From the NCBI GenBank assembly GCA_020637295.1, contig JACJWF010000001.1:310001-374000 (forward strand): a DNA stretch of 64,000 nt, written 5' to 3'. Made by a program: the position numbers and the translations under genes. This DNA is from Acidimicrobiaceae bacterium. Lineage in GTDB: Bacteria > Actinomycetota > Acidimicrobiia > Acidimicrobiales > Ilumatobacteraceae. Below are positions 46,630 through 54,602 of the stretch, in pieces. The first letter of the stretch is position 1; every line of letters starts with the position of its first letter. The notes under the pieces were generated by a model, which was not told where the DNA came from, ran no database searches, and saw only the letters and a list, made by a program, of their open reading frames with translations.

Positions 46630-47136
46630 TCAGAACCGCCAGCGGGTGGCGCGGGTGGCGAAGTCGTCGGGGTGTTCGATCATGGCGAAGGCAACCCTCG
46701 GGGCGATCGCGTAGATCGGGTTGCTGCGCATGAAGGCCTCGTACTCCGGGCCGACCTCGTGGCCGTACTTCTTCACGAAGAGCTTCAGCCAGCCGTCGAT
46801 GCGGTCCGGGTCGGTCACCAGTTCCGCCGCGCCCTCCAGCGAGATGGCCTCCACGGTGTCCTCGGTGGTCAGCACCACCTGGGGGTTGGCGGCGATGTTG
46901 CGGGCCTTGCGCGAGTTGGCGGCACAGCCGAAGGCGTACCGGAGGCGGTCGTCGTCCCACACGCCCCAGACGGGGGAGGACGCCGGCCGGCCGTTGCCGT
47001 CCACGGTGGCCAGCCAGTAGTTCCGCGGGGTGCTGAGGCGGGCCGCCGCCCACTCCCACGAGAGCGGGTTCCAGCTGTCCTCCTCCACGCCGTAGTCGGA
47101 CATTGCAGGCATCTCGGCCTGGGGGCGCGGGTTCAT
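46630..47136 (-). CDS. pyridoxamine 5'-phosphate oxidase-like flavin/F420-binding protein
   Basis: A 168-residue split-barrel protein: YWLATVDGNGRPASSPVWGVWDDDRLRYAFG, then NSRKARNIAANPQVVLTTED, typical of PPOX-class FMN or F420 enzymes. The substrate is unknown. ATG 47136 is favoured because TAGGGT ends seven bases upstream (leaderless pattern); ATGs at 47112 and 47103 are also possible. It is convergent with the small hypothetical gene (15-base gap). Confidence 0.85.
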   Translation of the reverse strand: MNPRPQAEMPAMSDYGVEEDSWNPLSWEWAAARLSTPRNYWLATVDGNGRPASSPVWGVWDDDRLRYAFGCAANSRKARNIAANPQVVLTTEDTVEAISLEGAAELVTDPDRIDGWLKLFVKKYGHEVGPEYEAFMRSNPIYAIAPRVAFAMIEHPDDFATRATRWRF

Positions 47137-47184
47137 GCCCCGAACCCTAGTAGTGCCGCCCCGAGCCCTCCGCTCCCCCAGATG

Positions 47185-47261
47185 TGGCGTGATCCCGCGC
47201 CCGTGGGTGCGAGAGCAGGACGCGGGTGGCGTGGAACCGCGCCCATGGGCGCTGGTGCAGG
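47185..47261. repeat. imperfect 42-bp-period repeat with internal palindrome
   Basis: A 35-bp unit at 47185 recurs at 47227 with 27 of 35 bases matching. The second copy contains the perfect palindrome GCGCCCATGGGCGC. It fills most of the 125-bp gap between the PPOX and ureohydrolase genes. Confidence 0.6.
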
Positions 47262-48290
47262 TCAGCGGGCGGGGCGGCCTGGTGGGGTGCCCCCGGCGTC
47301 GCGGCGGCGAGCCGCCATGCCGGCCAGGCATTCGGTGAACAGGCGGTGGGCCGCGTTGACCGTGCAGTCGGCGTGGTCGTAGGGCGGGGCGACCTCCACC
47401 ACGTCCATCGCCACGACCGGGTGGCGGTAGGCCAGCTCCCGGACCATCCGCATCAGGTCGGCGGCCACCAACCCGCCGGGCTCGGGCGTGCCGGTGCCCG
47501 GGGCGTAGGCGGGGTCGAGGCTGTCGATGTCGATCGAGATGTACAGGTACTCGCAGCCGTCCATCGCCTCGGCGACGGCGTCCGCCATCACCGCCTTGAA
47601 GCCGCGGTCCCAGATCTCGTCCATCAGGTGCCAGCGCATGCCCTGCGCGGCCATCCAGTCCCACACGTCCTCCGGTGGCCAGTAGCTGCGCAGGCCGACC
47701 TGCACGAAGTTGCGGCCGGGGATGGCCCCGCTGTCGATCAGCCGGCGCATCGGCGTGCCGTGGCTGGCGAGGTTGCCGTCGCACTCGTCGGCGGTGTCGG
47801 CGTGCGCGTCGAAGTGGATCATCCCGACGTTGCCGTACCCGTAGACGTCGGCGACGGCGGTGGCCGCCGGCCAGGTGACGCTGTGGTCGCCGCCGATCAC
47901 GAACGGCACGATCCGGCGGCTGGCCACCTCGTGCACCCGGGCCCGGATGTTGGCCAGCCCCTCGTCCACCAGCCCGTTCGGGCAGTGGGCGTCGCCGTAG
48001 TCCACGACCTCCACCCAGTCGTACATCTCGATGCCGAGGGCGAGGTGATAGGTGCCGGACTGGTAGGCGTCGGCCCGCAGCGCCCTCGGCCCGAAGCGGG
48101 CACCCGGCCGGTTGGTGGTCCCGAGGTCGAACGGGGCGCCGATGACGGCGACGTCGGGCTGCCACTCGTCGAGCTGCTCGGGCTCCGTCAGGAGTGGTCG
48201 CTGGCCGAACGTGCGGACGCTGCCGAAGGCATAGCCCTGGTCCAGTTGGCGGGCGTAGCCGGGGGAGAGGTCGCGGCGAGGATCGCTCAT
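47262..48290 (-). CDS. agmatinase/ureohydrolase family protein
   Basis: A 342-residue Mn-dependent ureohydrolase: VIGGDHSVTW, MIHFDAHADT and SIDIDSLDPAYAPGTGTPEPGG supply the metal-binding His and Asp residues. The family includes agmatinase, guanidinobutyrase, formiminoglutamase and guanidine hydrolase; the substrate cannot be settled here. ATG 48290 follows TACCGT by exactly seven bases, so it is probably leaderless. Confidence 0.88.
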   Translation of the reverse strand: MSDPRRDLSPGYARQLDQGYAFGSVRTFGQRPLLTEPEQLDEWQPDVAVIGAPFDLGTTNRPGARFGPRALRADAYQSGTYHLALGIEMYDWVEVVDYGDAHCPNGLVDEGLANIRARVHEVASRRIVPFVIGGDHSVTWPAATAVADVYGYGNVGMIHFDAHADTADECDGNLASHGTPMRRLIDSGAIPGRNFVQVGLRSYWPPEDVWDWMAAQGMRWHLMDEIWDRGFKAVMADAVAEAMDGCEYLYISIDIDSLDPAYAPGTGTPEPGGLVAADLMRMVRELAYRHPVVAMDVVEVAPPYDHADCTVNAAHRLFTECLAGMAARRRDAGGTPPGRPAR

Positions 48291-48347
48291 GGCCGCGACG
48301 GTAGCGCCGGCCCCGCCTACGCCCAGCGAGCCCTGCCCGCCGGCCTG

Positions 48348-48424
48348 GTTCTGGGGCTGGATTGTTGCGGCTTCCGCAACTTTTCAGCCCCAGTTCCCGC
48401 AATGGCGAGATCCAGCCCCAGAAC
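48348..48424. repeat. nested hairpin structure in gene-free DNA
   Basis: GTTCTGGGGCTGGAT (48348-48362) pairs perfectly with ATCCAGCCCCAGAAC (48410-48424). Alternatively CTGGGGCTG (48351) pairs with CAGCCCCAG (48385), enclosing GTTGCGG-ctt-CCGCAAC. The three-armed arrangement offers two exclusive folds. It lies 58 bases upstream of the ureohydrolase start. Confidence 0.75.
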
Positions 48425-48494
48425 GGGGAACGGGGAGGGAGGAAGGGAGGGGTGCGGGGAGGTGGGCAACGGTGGGAGAGGGGAAAAAGCGAAG

Positions 48495-48660
48495 CGCCCC
48501 GGGCCGCGCTGCCAGCCGAAGCCGGCGCGCCGCCCGGGGCGACTCCTTGCGGTGGGGTGATCCACCACTGATCGACCTTCCGGCGTTAGCCTTCCCTTCG
48601 ACCAATGTCATCGCCCGTCGGAGCGTGAGCCCCGGCGGGCGATCCCGTTTTCGCCGATCT
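48495..48660. other. two further hairpins, the second terminator-like
   Basis: CGCCCCGGGC (48495-48504) pairs with GCCCGGGGCG (48532-48541). A 12-bp stem, ATCGCCCGTCGG (48610-48621) with CCGGCGGGCGAT (48632-48643) and one wobble, is followed by CCCGTTTTC, as in a plus-strand intrinsic terminator. No plus-strand gene precedes it, so it may end an unseen small RNA. No gene is supported in 48291-49287. Confidence 0.5.
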
Positions 48661-48668
48661 CCCCTTTC

Positions 48669-48925
48669 CCGGTTGCCCGGGTCCGGATCCTTCGGCGAAT
48701 GCCGCTTCCACCTCCCCGGTTGCCCGGATCGGCTTCCCCGGCGTGCCGTCTCCACCTCCCCGGTTGCCCGGATCGGCTTCCCCAGCTGCCGCTTCCGCCT
48801 CCCCGGTTGCCCGGATCGGCTTCCCCGGCGTGGCCAGCTCGCCCTCCCCGGTTGCCCGGTTCGGCCTCCCCGGCCTGGCCGCTTCCGCCTCCCCGGTTGC
48901 CCGGATCGGCGTCCCCGGCCTGTCG
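48669..48925. repeat. six-copy 43-47 bp tandem repeat (minisatellite)
   Basis: The core CCGGTTGCCCGG starts at 48669, 48716, 48760, 48803, 48848 and 48893. Most units continue ATCGGCTTCCCCGG or close variants. Spacing varies (43-47 bp), which breaks any reading frame, so it is non-coding. There are no unique spacers, so it is not a CRISPR array. Confidence 0.9.
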
Positions 48926-49260
48926 TCACGCTGCCCCAGACCCCCGGTTTCCCGGGAACCCAGTGCGGATGCGCACCGACGGCGGATCACCTTCCCTACC
49001 TGCCCCGCTTCCACCTCGTGAGACCGGTTGGCCCTCCTCCCCGTCCCCCTCTCCCTTGCGGGTGAGCGGACCGGCTCGGAACCGTTCCTCGGCCTCCGGT
49101 TGGCGTGCGCTGACCGGTATGAGGACACTCTGCAGGACCCGTTTTCCCTGGTCAAGAGGTATTTTCGGACCTCACAGGGTTCTCCCCAGGAATGTGGCGT
49201 TAGTCACAGAATTTCTTTGTTCGTCCACCGTTCGCACACAGGTTGTGCACAGGCCACGCG

Positions 49261-49289
49261 TTGACGCGAGCGTGTTTTCCGGCTTGAAT
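49261..49289 (+). promoter_or_regulatory. candidate promoter for the cimA leader
   Basis: TTGACG (49261-49266), 17 bases, then TTGAAT (49284-49289). Transcription from it would begin near 49297, on the GTG inside the leader frame. That would give a leaderless 14-codon leader still holding all four Ile codons. Confidence 0.5.
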
Positions 49290-49338
49290 GTCCGACGTGA
49301 CGCAGCAGCCCCTCGCCACGATCATCATCATTTGCTAG
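49288..49338 (+). CDS. isoleucine-rich leader peptide of cimA (attenuator)
   Basis: The frame from ATG 49288 encodes MSDVTQQPLATIIIIC and a TAG stop. The run ATC ATC ATC ATT supplies four consecutive Ile codons. If the promoter just upstream is right, translation begins instead at GTG 49297 in the same frame. The stop sits at the foot of a hairpin, and an intrinsic terminator follows before cimA. This is the layout of a transcription attenuator sensing charged Ile-tRNA, fitting the role of CimA in isoleucine synthesis. Deduced by eye only. Confidence 0.72.
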   Translation: MSDVTQQPLATIIIIC

Positions 49339-49367
49339 CGCACGTCGGCCCCGATGCCGATGTGCGC
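49338..49367 (+). promoter_or_regulatory. leader pause hairpin
   Basis: GCGCACGTCGG (49338-49348) pairs with CCGATGTGCGC (49357-49367) through 11 pairs including one G-U, with an eight-base loop. It starts in the leader stop codon, so a ribosome stalled on the Ile codons would disrupt its 5' arm. Confidence 0.65.
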
Positions 49368-49370
49368 TCC

Positions 49371-49400
49371 GAGCCGCCCCTCCGGGCGGCTCTTTCATTT
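49371..49400 (+). terminator. intrinsic terminator of the cimA attenuator
   Basis: GAGCCGCCC (49371-49379) pairs perfectly with GGGCGGCTC (49384-49392) over a four-base loop and is followed by TTTCATTT. It lies 36 bases before cimA and would end transcription when isoleucine is plentiful. Confidence 0.75.
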
Positions 49401-49435
49401 CCCCCGCACGTCACCCCCACGAAAGGCGCACTCCC

Positions 49436-51025
49436 ATGAGCACCACTCCGCAACCGGCCACCATGGTCGAGGTGTTCGACACCACCCTGCGCGACGGCCT
49501 CCAGGTGGAGGGCGTCAGCGCCACGGTGGACGACAAGCTGCGCATCGCCGAGCAGCTGGACCGGCTGGGCGTGCACTTCATCGAGGGCGGATGGCCCGGT
49601 GCCAACCCGAAGGACGTCGAGTTCTTCGCTCGCGCCGCCAAGGAACTGCAGCTCGGAACCAGCACGATGGTCGCCTTCGGCAGCACTCGCCGGCCCCGCG
49701 GCAAGGTGGACGACGACGCCACCTTGCGCAACCTGCTGGACGCCCAGACCAGCGCGGTCTGCATCGTGGCCAAGAGCTGGGACTACCACGTCACCGAGGC
49801 GCTGCAGACCACGCTGGAGGAAGGCGTGGCGATGATCGCCGACTCCGTCGAGTTCCTCAACGCCAACGGTCGCATGGTGATGGTCGACCTGGAGCACTTC
49901 TTCGATGGCTACAAGCGCAACCCGGAGTTCAGCCTGCGCACCATCGAGGCCTCGGTGATGAAGGGCGCCACCCACCTCGTCCTGTGCGACACCAACGGCG
50001 GCTCCCTGCCGCACGAGGTCAGCGCCATCGTGGCCGACGTGAAGCGGGCCGTCGGCGACGACGCCGTCATCGGCATCCACTGCCACGACGACACCGGCTG
50101 CGCGGTGGCCAACTCGATGGCCGCGGTGCTGGCCGGCGGCCGCCACGTGCAGGGCACGCTCAACGGCCTGGGCGAGCGCACCGGCAACTGCAACCTCACC
50201 ACCGTCATCCCCAACCTGCAGGTGAAGCTGGGCTACCAGTGCCTGCCGGAGGGCCGGCTGGAGCGCCTCACCAGCGTCAGCCACCATGTGGCGGAGATCC
50301 TCAACCGCCCGCTCAACCCGCAGGCGCCGTACGTCGGCAGCTCGGCGTTCGCCCACAAGGCCGGCCTGCACGTCAGCGCCATCAAGCGGGCCAAGGACGC
50401 CTACGAGCACGTGGACCCGGAGCTCGTCGGCAACGGCACCCGCTTCGTCGTCAGCGAGATGGCCGGTCGCGCCACCATCCAGCTGAAGGCGGAGGAACTG
50501 GGCCTGCCGATGGACGGCCCTGCCGTCAACCAGGTCATCGACGACCTGAAGCGGCTGGAGCACGAGGGTTACCACTTCGAGGCCGCCGACGCCTCCCTCG
50601 AACTGCTCATGCGCTACGCCAGCGGGTGGGTGCAGGAGTACTTCAACGTGGAGAGCATGCGGGTGATCACCGACGAGCTGCCGAACGGCGACTTCAGCAC
50701 CGAGGCCACGGTGAAGGTGTGGGTGGGGGAGAACCGCCACGTCCACACCGCCGAGGGCAACGGCCCGGTCAACGCCATCGACACGGCGCTGCGTGCCGCG
50801 CTGGCCGAGGCCTACCCCCAGCTGGACCGGGTGCACCTCACCGACTACAAGGTGCGCATCCTGGACGGCGCCACCGCCACCGGGGCGGTCACCCGGGTGC
50901 TCATCGACTTCACCGACGGCAGCCGCAACTGGACCACCATCGGTGTCAGCGCCAACATCATCGAGGCGTCCTGGCGGGCGCTCGAGGAGGGCCTCGTCTA
51001 CGGCCTCCTCCACGCTGCGGGCTGA
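49436..51025 (+). CDS. cimA: (R)-citramalate synthase
   Basis: A 529-residue HMGL-like enzyme: VFDTTLRDGLQVEGVS at the start, GIHCHDDTGCAVANS with metal His, LNGLGERTGNCNL, and a C-terminal regulatory LeuA-dimer domain (about 400-529). Its length and LRDGLQVEGV start fit the CimA/LeuA2 branch rather than LeuA. It joins pyruvate and acetyl-CoA to citramalate, opening the threonine-independent isoleucine route later run by LeuCD and LeuB. AAAGG precedes the ATG. Upstream sits an Ile-codon attenuator, which supports the assignment. Confidence 0.92.
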   Translation: MSTTPQPATMVEVFDTTLRDGLQVEGVSATVDDKLRIAEQLDRLGVHFIEGGWPGANPKDVEFFARAAKELQLGTSTMVAFGSTRRPRGKVDDDATLRNLLDAQTSAVCIVAKSWDYHVTEALQTTLEEGVAMIADSVEFLNANGRMVMVDLEHFFDGYKRNPEFSLRTIEASVMKGATHLVLCDTNGGSLPHEVSAIVADVKRAVGDDAVIGIHCHDDTGCAVANSMAAVLAGGRHVQGTLNGLGERTGNCNLTTVIPNLQVKLGYQCLPEGRLERLTSVSHHVAEILNRPLNPQAPYVGSSAFAHKAGLHVSAIKRAKDAYEHVDPELVGNGTRFVVSEMAGRATIQLKAEELGLPMDGPAVNQVIDDLKRLEHEGYHFEAADASLELLMRYASGWVQEYFNVESMRVITDELPNGDFSTEATVKVWVGENRHVHTAEGNGPVNAIDTALRAALAEAYPQLDRVHLTDYKVRILDGATATGAVTRVLIDFTDGSRNWTTIGVSANIIEASWRALEEGLVYGLLHAAG

Positions 51026-51028
51026 CCC

Positions 51029-52030
51029 GTGCGGCGAGGTGCCACGGCAGGCTTGTTCGTCGCCGCTGCGATGGTGGTCGCCGCGGCCTGCGCCGGCGAT
51101 GCCGCCAGCGAACTGGAGCGCCGGTCGGAGACCACCCAGGCCAGCGGGGCCACCGCAGCGCCGGCAGACTGCCCGCCGCCGCGCGAATCCTCGGTGGAGG
51201 CGGTGCTGCCCGGTGACGGCGCGGTGAACGTCGGCGGGGTGGATCTTCCGGCCGGTGCGGTGCGCACCGCCGGCTTCTCCGACTCGCCGGACACGCCGGT
51301 GATCTGGACCACCGATGCAGCCGTCGACAACCCGTGGGCCGTATGGGCCGCGCTCGTGGACGCGTACCCGCAGACCGGCCTGTGGCCGCTGCTGCTGACC
51401 TCACTGCCGGACTTCGGAAGGTCCGACGGGGAGGGCCGGCCATGGCTGTCGAACGAGTTCGACCTGCCGGCGGACCCGGCGACCGCCGATGGCCTGACCG
51501 CCGAGGAGGCCTTCGCCGAGTGGTGGGCCTACTCGGCCCCGGCGGAGGAGGACGATCCGGATTGGGCAGCCGAGGTGCTGGGGCCGCTCGGACCCGACGT
51601 GCCGTCGCTGGCTGCGGCTGGAACCTGCGCCGGCGCGCTCACCGATCTCGCCTCGGCGTCCACGCTGTCGCCACTGTTCTCGGGCACCGGCGGTGAGATG
51701 CGCATCGGCCTGGTCGCTGCGCACCGCCCGGCCGACGCCCTGATGGCAATGGGCTTCATCGGCGCAGGGAACTACACCGCCGACCTGGCCGCCTACACGG
51801 CGCTGATGCGGTCGTGGGAGGACCGCTTCGGCGGCTACCTCGTGGTCACCGGGTTCGCCGACGTCACCATCGTGATGGAACGCCCGCCGGTGGACGGCGA
51901 TGCGCTGCTGCACCTCGCCGCCGAGGTCTACGCCATCTGCCCGGACGTCGTGTGGCAGGGCGTGGATACCATCGCCGGCCTCGCCGAGGAGATCCGCGAG
52001 GCCGGGCAGCTCTTCTGCTGGTGGGACTGA
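51029..52030 (+). CDS. DUF4253-containing lipoprotein
   Basis: A 333-residue protein. The signal ends VVAAACAGD, a lipobox. The C-terminal half matches DUF4253 (RFGGYLVVTGFADVTIVME, then YAICPDVVWQGVDTI, ending FCWWD). Function unknown. GTG 51029 starts three bases after the cimA stop, so it is probably read through from that gene. Confidence 0.82.
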   Translation: MRRGATAGLFVAAAMVVAAACAGDAASELERRSETTQASGATAAPADCPPPRESSVEAVLPGDGAVNVGGVDLPAGAVRTAGFSDSPDTPVIWTTDAAVDNPWAVWAALVDAYPQTGLWPLLLTSLPDFGRSDGEGRPWLSNEFDLPADPATADGLTAEEAFAEWWAYSAPAEEDDPDWAAEVLGPLGPDVPSLAAAGTCAGALTDLASASTLSPLFSGTGGEMRIGLVAAHRPADALMAMGFIGAGNYTADLAAYTALMRSWEDRFGGYLVVTGFADVTIVMERPPVDGDALLHLAAEVYAICPDVVWQGVDTIAGLAEEIREAGQLFCWWD

Positions 52031-52047
52031 GCGCTATAACTGGCGTC

Positions 52048-52575
52048 ATGGCTGCACCGAAGTCCGCACCTGCCCCCGTCCTCGACGACGCCCGGGCCTA
52101 CAGCTCTCCGCCCGTCGCCCCGGCGGCCTGGATGCCGAACCGCAAGGCGGAGCTCACCGGCTTCCAGCCGAGCGGCCCGCAGCTGGGGTATCAGGGGCCG
52201 GACCAGGGGTTCGCACTGAAGATCGCCGCCGGCTTCCGGGACCGCCTGCAACTGGCCCCCGGTGAGGACGCCGACGACGCCATCCGCGGCTGCCTCGGCA
52301 TCGCCCTGCGGCGGGCGTCGCTGTTCAGCCGGGCGCCAGTGGTGCACGACCTGACGATCGCGTTCACCATCTGGGGCTACCTGGACGCCAATGCGCCGGA
52401 GGACCTCGTGGACGACCGCTGGCCGCGCTTTCGCGGTGTGGCCAACGCCCACCACTACACCGAGGCCCGGGCACTGGCCGACATGGTCCCGGAGGCCACC
52501 CTGCGGATGACCCCCGAGGCCGTGAAGACCGCGTACCCGGGCCGGTGGCGCGAGCTCACCGGCGTGGCGGCGTAA
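52048..52575 (+). CDS. hypothetical 175-residue protein
   Basis: A soluble protein with a Pro/Ala-rich front, then ALKIAAGFRDRLQLAPGEDADDAIRGCLGIALRRASLFSRAPVVHDL, a helical region, and FTIWGYLDANAPEDLVDDRWPRF. I recognise no family, though it reads as a genuine folded protein. ATG 52048 follows TATAAC by seven bases, one of the best -10 boxes of the window, so it should be leaderless. Confidence 0.75.
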   Translation: MAAPKSAPAPVLDDARAYSSPPVAPAAWMPNRKAELTGFQPSGPQLGYQGPDQGFALKIAAGFRDRLQLAPGEDADDAIRGCLGIALRRASLFSRAPVVHDLTIAFTIWGYLDANAPEDLVDDRWPRFRGVANAHHYTEARALADMVPEATLRMTPEAVKTAYPGRWRELTGVAA

Positions 52576-52614
52576 CCACCGCCGTCGCCGGCGAGCCCTG
52601 GCGGGCCGCCCCGC

Positions 52615-53289
52615 TCAGCCCTCCATCGGGGGCAGCATGACGGTGTCGATGAGGTAGACGGTGGCGTTCAGCGTCTGGATCTCACCCACCACCACCATGG
52701 CCTGGTCGCCGACCTTGATCGTGTCGCCCATCGTCTCGATCGGCAGCATCTCGCCGCCCAGCGTCGGCAGCTCGGTGATCCCGTCCAGGTCGGCGGCCGA
52801 CAGGCGCTCGGGCACCACGTGGTAGGCGAGCACCGTGGTCAGAAGGCCGGTCGGGTCCGCCAGCGCGGCGTCCAGCGTGGCCGGGTCCAGGTTGGCGAAC
52901 GCGCAGTCGGTGGGGGCGAAGACCGTCAGCGCCTCGGCCGAGTTCAGCGTGTCCACCAGGCCGGCCGCAGTGACGGCGGCGGTGAGGGTGGTCAGCACCG
53001 GGTTGTTGGAGGCGGCGGTGCCCACGGGGTCCGTCGTCATGCCCTCCAACGTGCCGGCGGCGGGGCCGCCCTGCACGGCGGCGACGATCTCGTCGGCGGT
53101 GCACAGCTCGCTCGACGGCTTCATCGGCATGCTCTCGTCGGGCATGGTCTCGGCCGGCATGGTGGTGGGCGCCTCGGTGGCTGCCGGCTGCGTGGTGGTG
53201 ACCGCGTCGCCGTCGTCGCCACAGGCGACCAGCACGAGTGCGAGGGAACCGGCCGCAAGGGCGCGGCGGGAGAAGGTACGGAACTGCAT
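52615..53289 (-). CDS. fasciclin (FAS1)-domain lipoprotein
   Basis: A 224-residue protein. The signal ends VLVACGDD (lipobox). A Thr/Pro/Met-rich linker leads to one FAS1 domain: NPVLTTLTAAVTAAGLVDTLN, LTVFAPTDCAFANL (H1), LAYHVVPERLSA, then TLNATVYLIDTVMLPP (H2). FAS1 lipoproteins act in adhesion. ATG 53289 has an AGAGGA ribosome site. Confidence 0.92.
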   Translation of the reverse strand: MQFRTFSRRALAAGSLALVLVACGDDGDAVTTTQPAATEAPTTMPAETMPDESMPMKPSSELCTADEIVAAVQGGPAAGTLEGMTTDPVGTAASNNPVLTTLTAAVTAAGLVDTLNSAEALTVFAPTDCAFANLDPATLDAALADPTGLLTTVLAYHVVPERLSAADLDGITELPTLGGEMLPIETMGDTIKVGDQAMVVVGEIQTLNATVYLIDTVMLPPMEG

Positions 53290-53360
53290 CGGTGTCCTCT
53301 TTCTGTTCGGGGGGAGGGGACACTTCCTGTTCGGAGCCGAGGCGTGCAACGATGGGTCGC

Positions 53361-54506
53361 ATGTCGCAACCGATGACTCTCACCGAGGAGCAGCACGAGT
53401 TCCGCAGCGTCGTGCGCCAGTTCTGCGAGGACAAGATCGCCCCGCTGGCGGCCGAGATCGACCGCACCGCCGAATACTCCTGGGCCACGTTCGAGGCCCT
53501 GAAGAGCATGGAGCTCACCGCCCTGAGCTACCCGGTGGAGTACGGCGGCAGCGGCGCCTCGCTGGTGGACCAGGCCATCGTGGCGGAGGAACTGGCCCGT
53601 GCCTGCGTCAGCACCAGCCTGCAGTTCCTCATCAGCAAGCTGGGCATGCTGCCGGTCATCAACTTCGGCTCCCACGAGATGAAGTCCACCTACCTGCCAC
53701 GCATCTGCAGCGGCGAGAGCCAGTGCAGCTACGGCCTCAGCGAGCCCGACGCCGGCAGCGACGTGGCGTCGATGACCACCAAGGCCGTACGCGACGGCGA
53801 CGACTGGATCATCTCCGGCACGAAGTGCTGGATCACCAACGCCGGCATCAGCGACCTCTACACGATCTTCGCCCGCACCAGCGACGACCGCCACAAGGGC
53901 ATCACCGCCTTCCTCGTCGAGGCGGCCTGGGGCGTCGAGGTGGAGAAGCTGGAGCACAAGCTGGGCATCAAGGGCTCGCCCACCGGCGTCATCCGCATGG
54001 ACGAGGTGCGCGTGCCCGACAGCGCCCGCATCGGCGAGGTCGGCCAGGGCTTCGCCATCGCCATGCACACGCTGGACCGCAGCCGCCCCACCATCGGCGC
54101 CCAGGCCGTGGGCGTGGCCCAGGGCGCGCTGGACTACGCGGTCGGGTACATGAAGGAGCGCCGCACGTTCGGCCGCCCGCTGGCGGACAACCAGGGCCTG
54201 CAGTGGATGGCCGCCGACTGCGCGATGAAGGTGGAGGCCGCCCGCGGGCTGGTGTACAAGGCGTGCGCGATCGCCGAGGAGGGCGACCCTCGCGGCGACC
54301 TCGGCATGGCCGGAGCGATGGCCAAGTGCTTCGCCAGCGACGTGGCCATGCAGGTCACCACCGACGCCGTGCAGTTCCTCGGCGGCTACGGCTACACCAA
54401 CGAGTTCCCGGTGGAGCGGATGATGCGCGACGCCAAGATCACCCAGATCTACGAAGGCACCAACCAGATCCAGCGCATGGTGATCGCGAAGAAGCTGCTC
54501 GGCTAG
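53361..54506 (+). CDS. acyl-CoA dehydrogenase
   Basis: A 381-residue flavoenzyme of standard length: YGLSEPDAGSDVASM and WITNAGISDLY for FAD and substrate, and TQIYEGTNQIQRMVIAKKLLG with the catalytic Glu at the C-terminus, as in short/medium-chain and isovaleryl types. It makes the trans-2-enoyl-CoA in beta-oxidation or branched-chain catabolism. ATG 53361 fits; ATG 53352 is in frame just upstream. A mobile element appears to begin 48 bases after its stop. Confidence 0.93.
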   Translation: MSQPMTLTEEQHEFRSVVRQFCEDKIAPLAAEIDRTAEYSWATFEALKSMELTALSYPVEYGGSGASLVDQAIVAEELARACVSTSLQFLISKLGMLPVINFGSHEMKSTYLPRICSGESQCSYGLSEPDAGSDVASMTTKAVRDGDDWIISGTKCWITNAGISDLYTIFARTSDDRHKGITAFLVEAAWGVEVEKLEHKLGIKGSPTGVIRMDEVRVPDSARIGEVGQGFAIAMHTLDRSRPTIGAQAVGVAQGALDYAVGYMKERRTFGRPLADNQGLQWMAADCAMKVEAARGLVYKACAIAEEGDPRGDLGMAGAMAKCFASDVAMQVTTDAVQFLGGYGYTNEFPVERMMRDAKITQIYEGTNQIQRMVIAKKLLG

Positions 54507-54553
54507 CCTTTTCTGTGCCATTGGTGTTGTCCCTGTGTTGCCGAGTTTCGGGT

Positions 54554-54574
54554 CATCCCTAGCTCCTTCCCTAG
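54554..54574. repeat. left att-like direct repeat
   Basis: This 21-bp sequence holds two TCCCTAG half-copies (starting CATCCCTAG) and matches 57101-57121 at 19 of 21 bases in the same orientation. It lies 29 bases before the integrase ATG. It could be an attachment or integrase arm site. Confidence 0.6.
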
Positions 54575-54602
54575 TGTCACATCTCGGCGGTAGTGTCGCT
54601 GC

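Noticed and set aside
48291..48660. A guanidine or other riboswitch for the ureohydrolase gene
   Set aside because: The gene has a TACCGT box seven bases before its ATG, implying no leader RNA. The hairpins match no riboswitch core I know.
48669..48925. A CRISPR array
   Set aside because: Units abut with degenerate copies, have no unique spacers of constant length, and no cas genes are near.
48289..49065. A 258-codon plus-strand protein rich in Pro and Arg across the repeats
   Set aside because: It crosses hairpins and the minisatellite. Repeat lengths not divisible by three show no frame is maintained.
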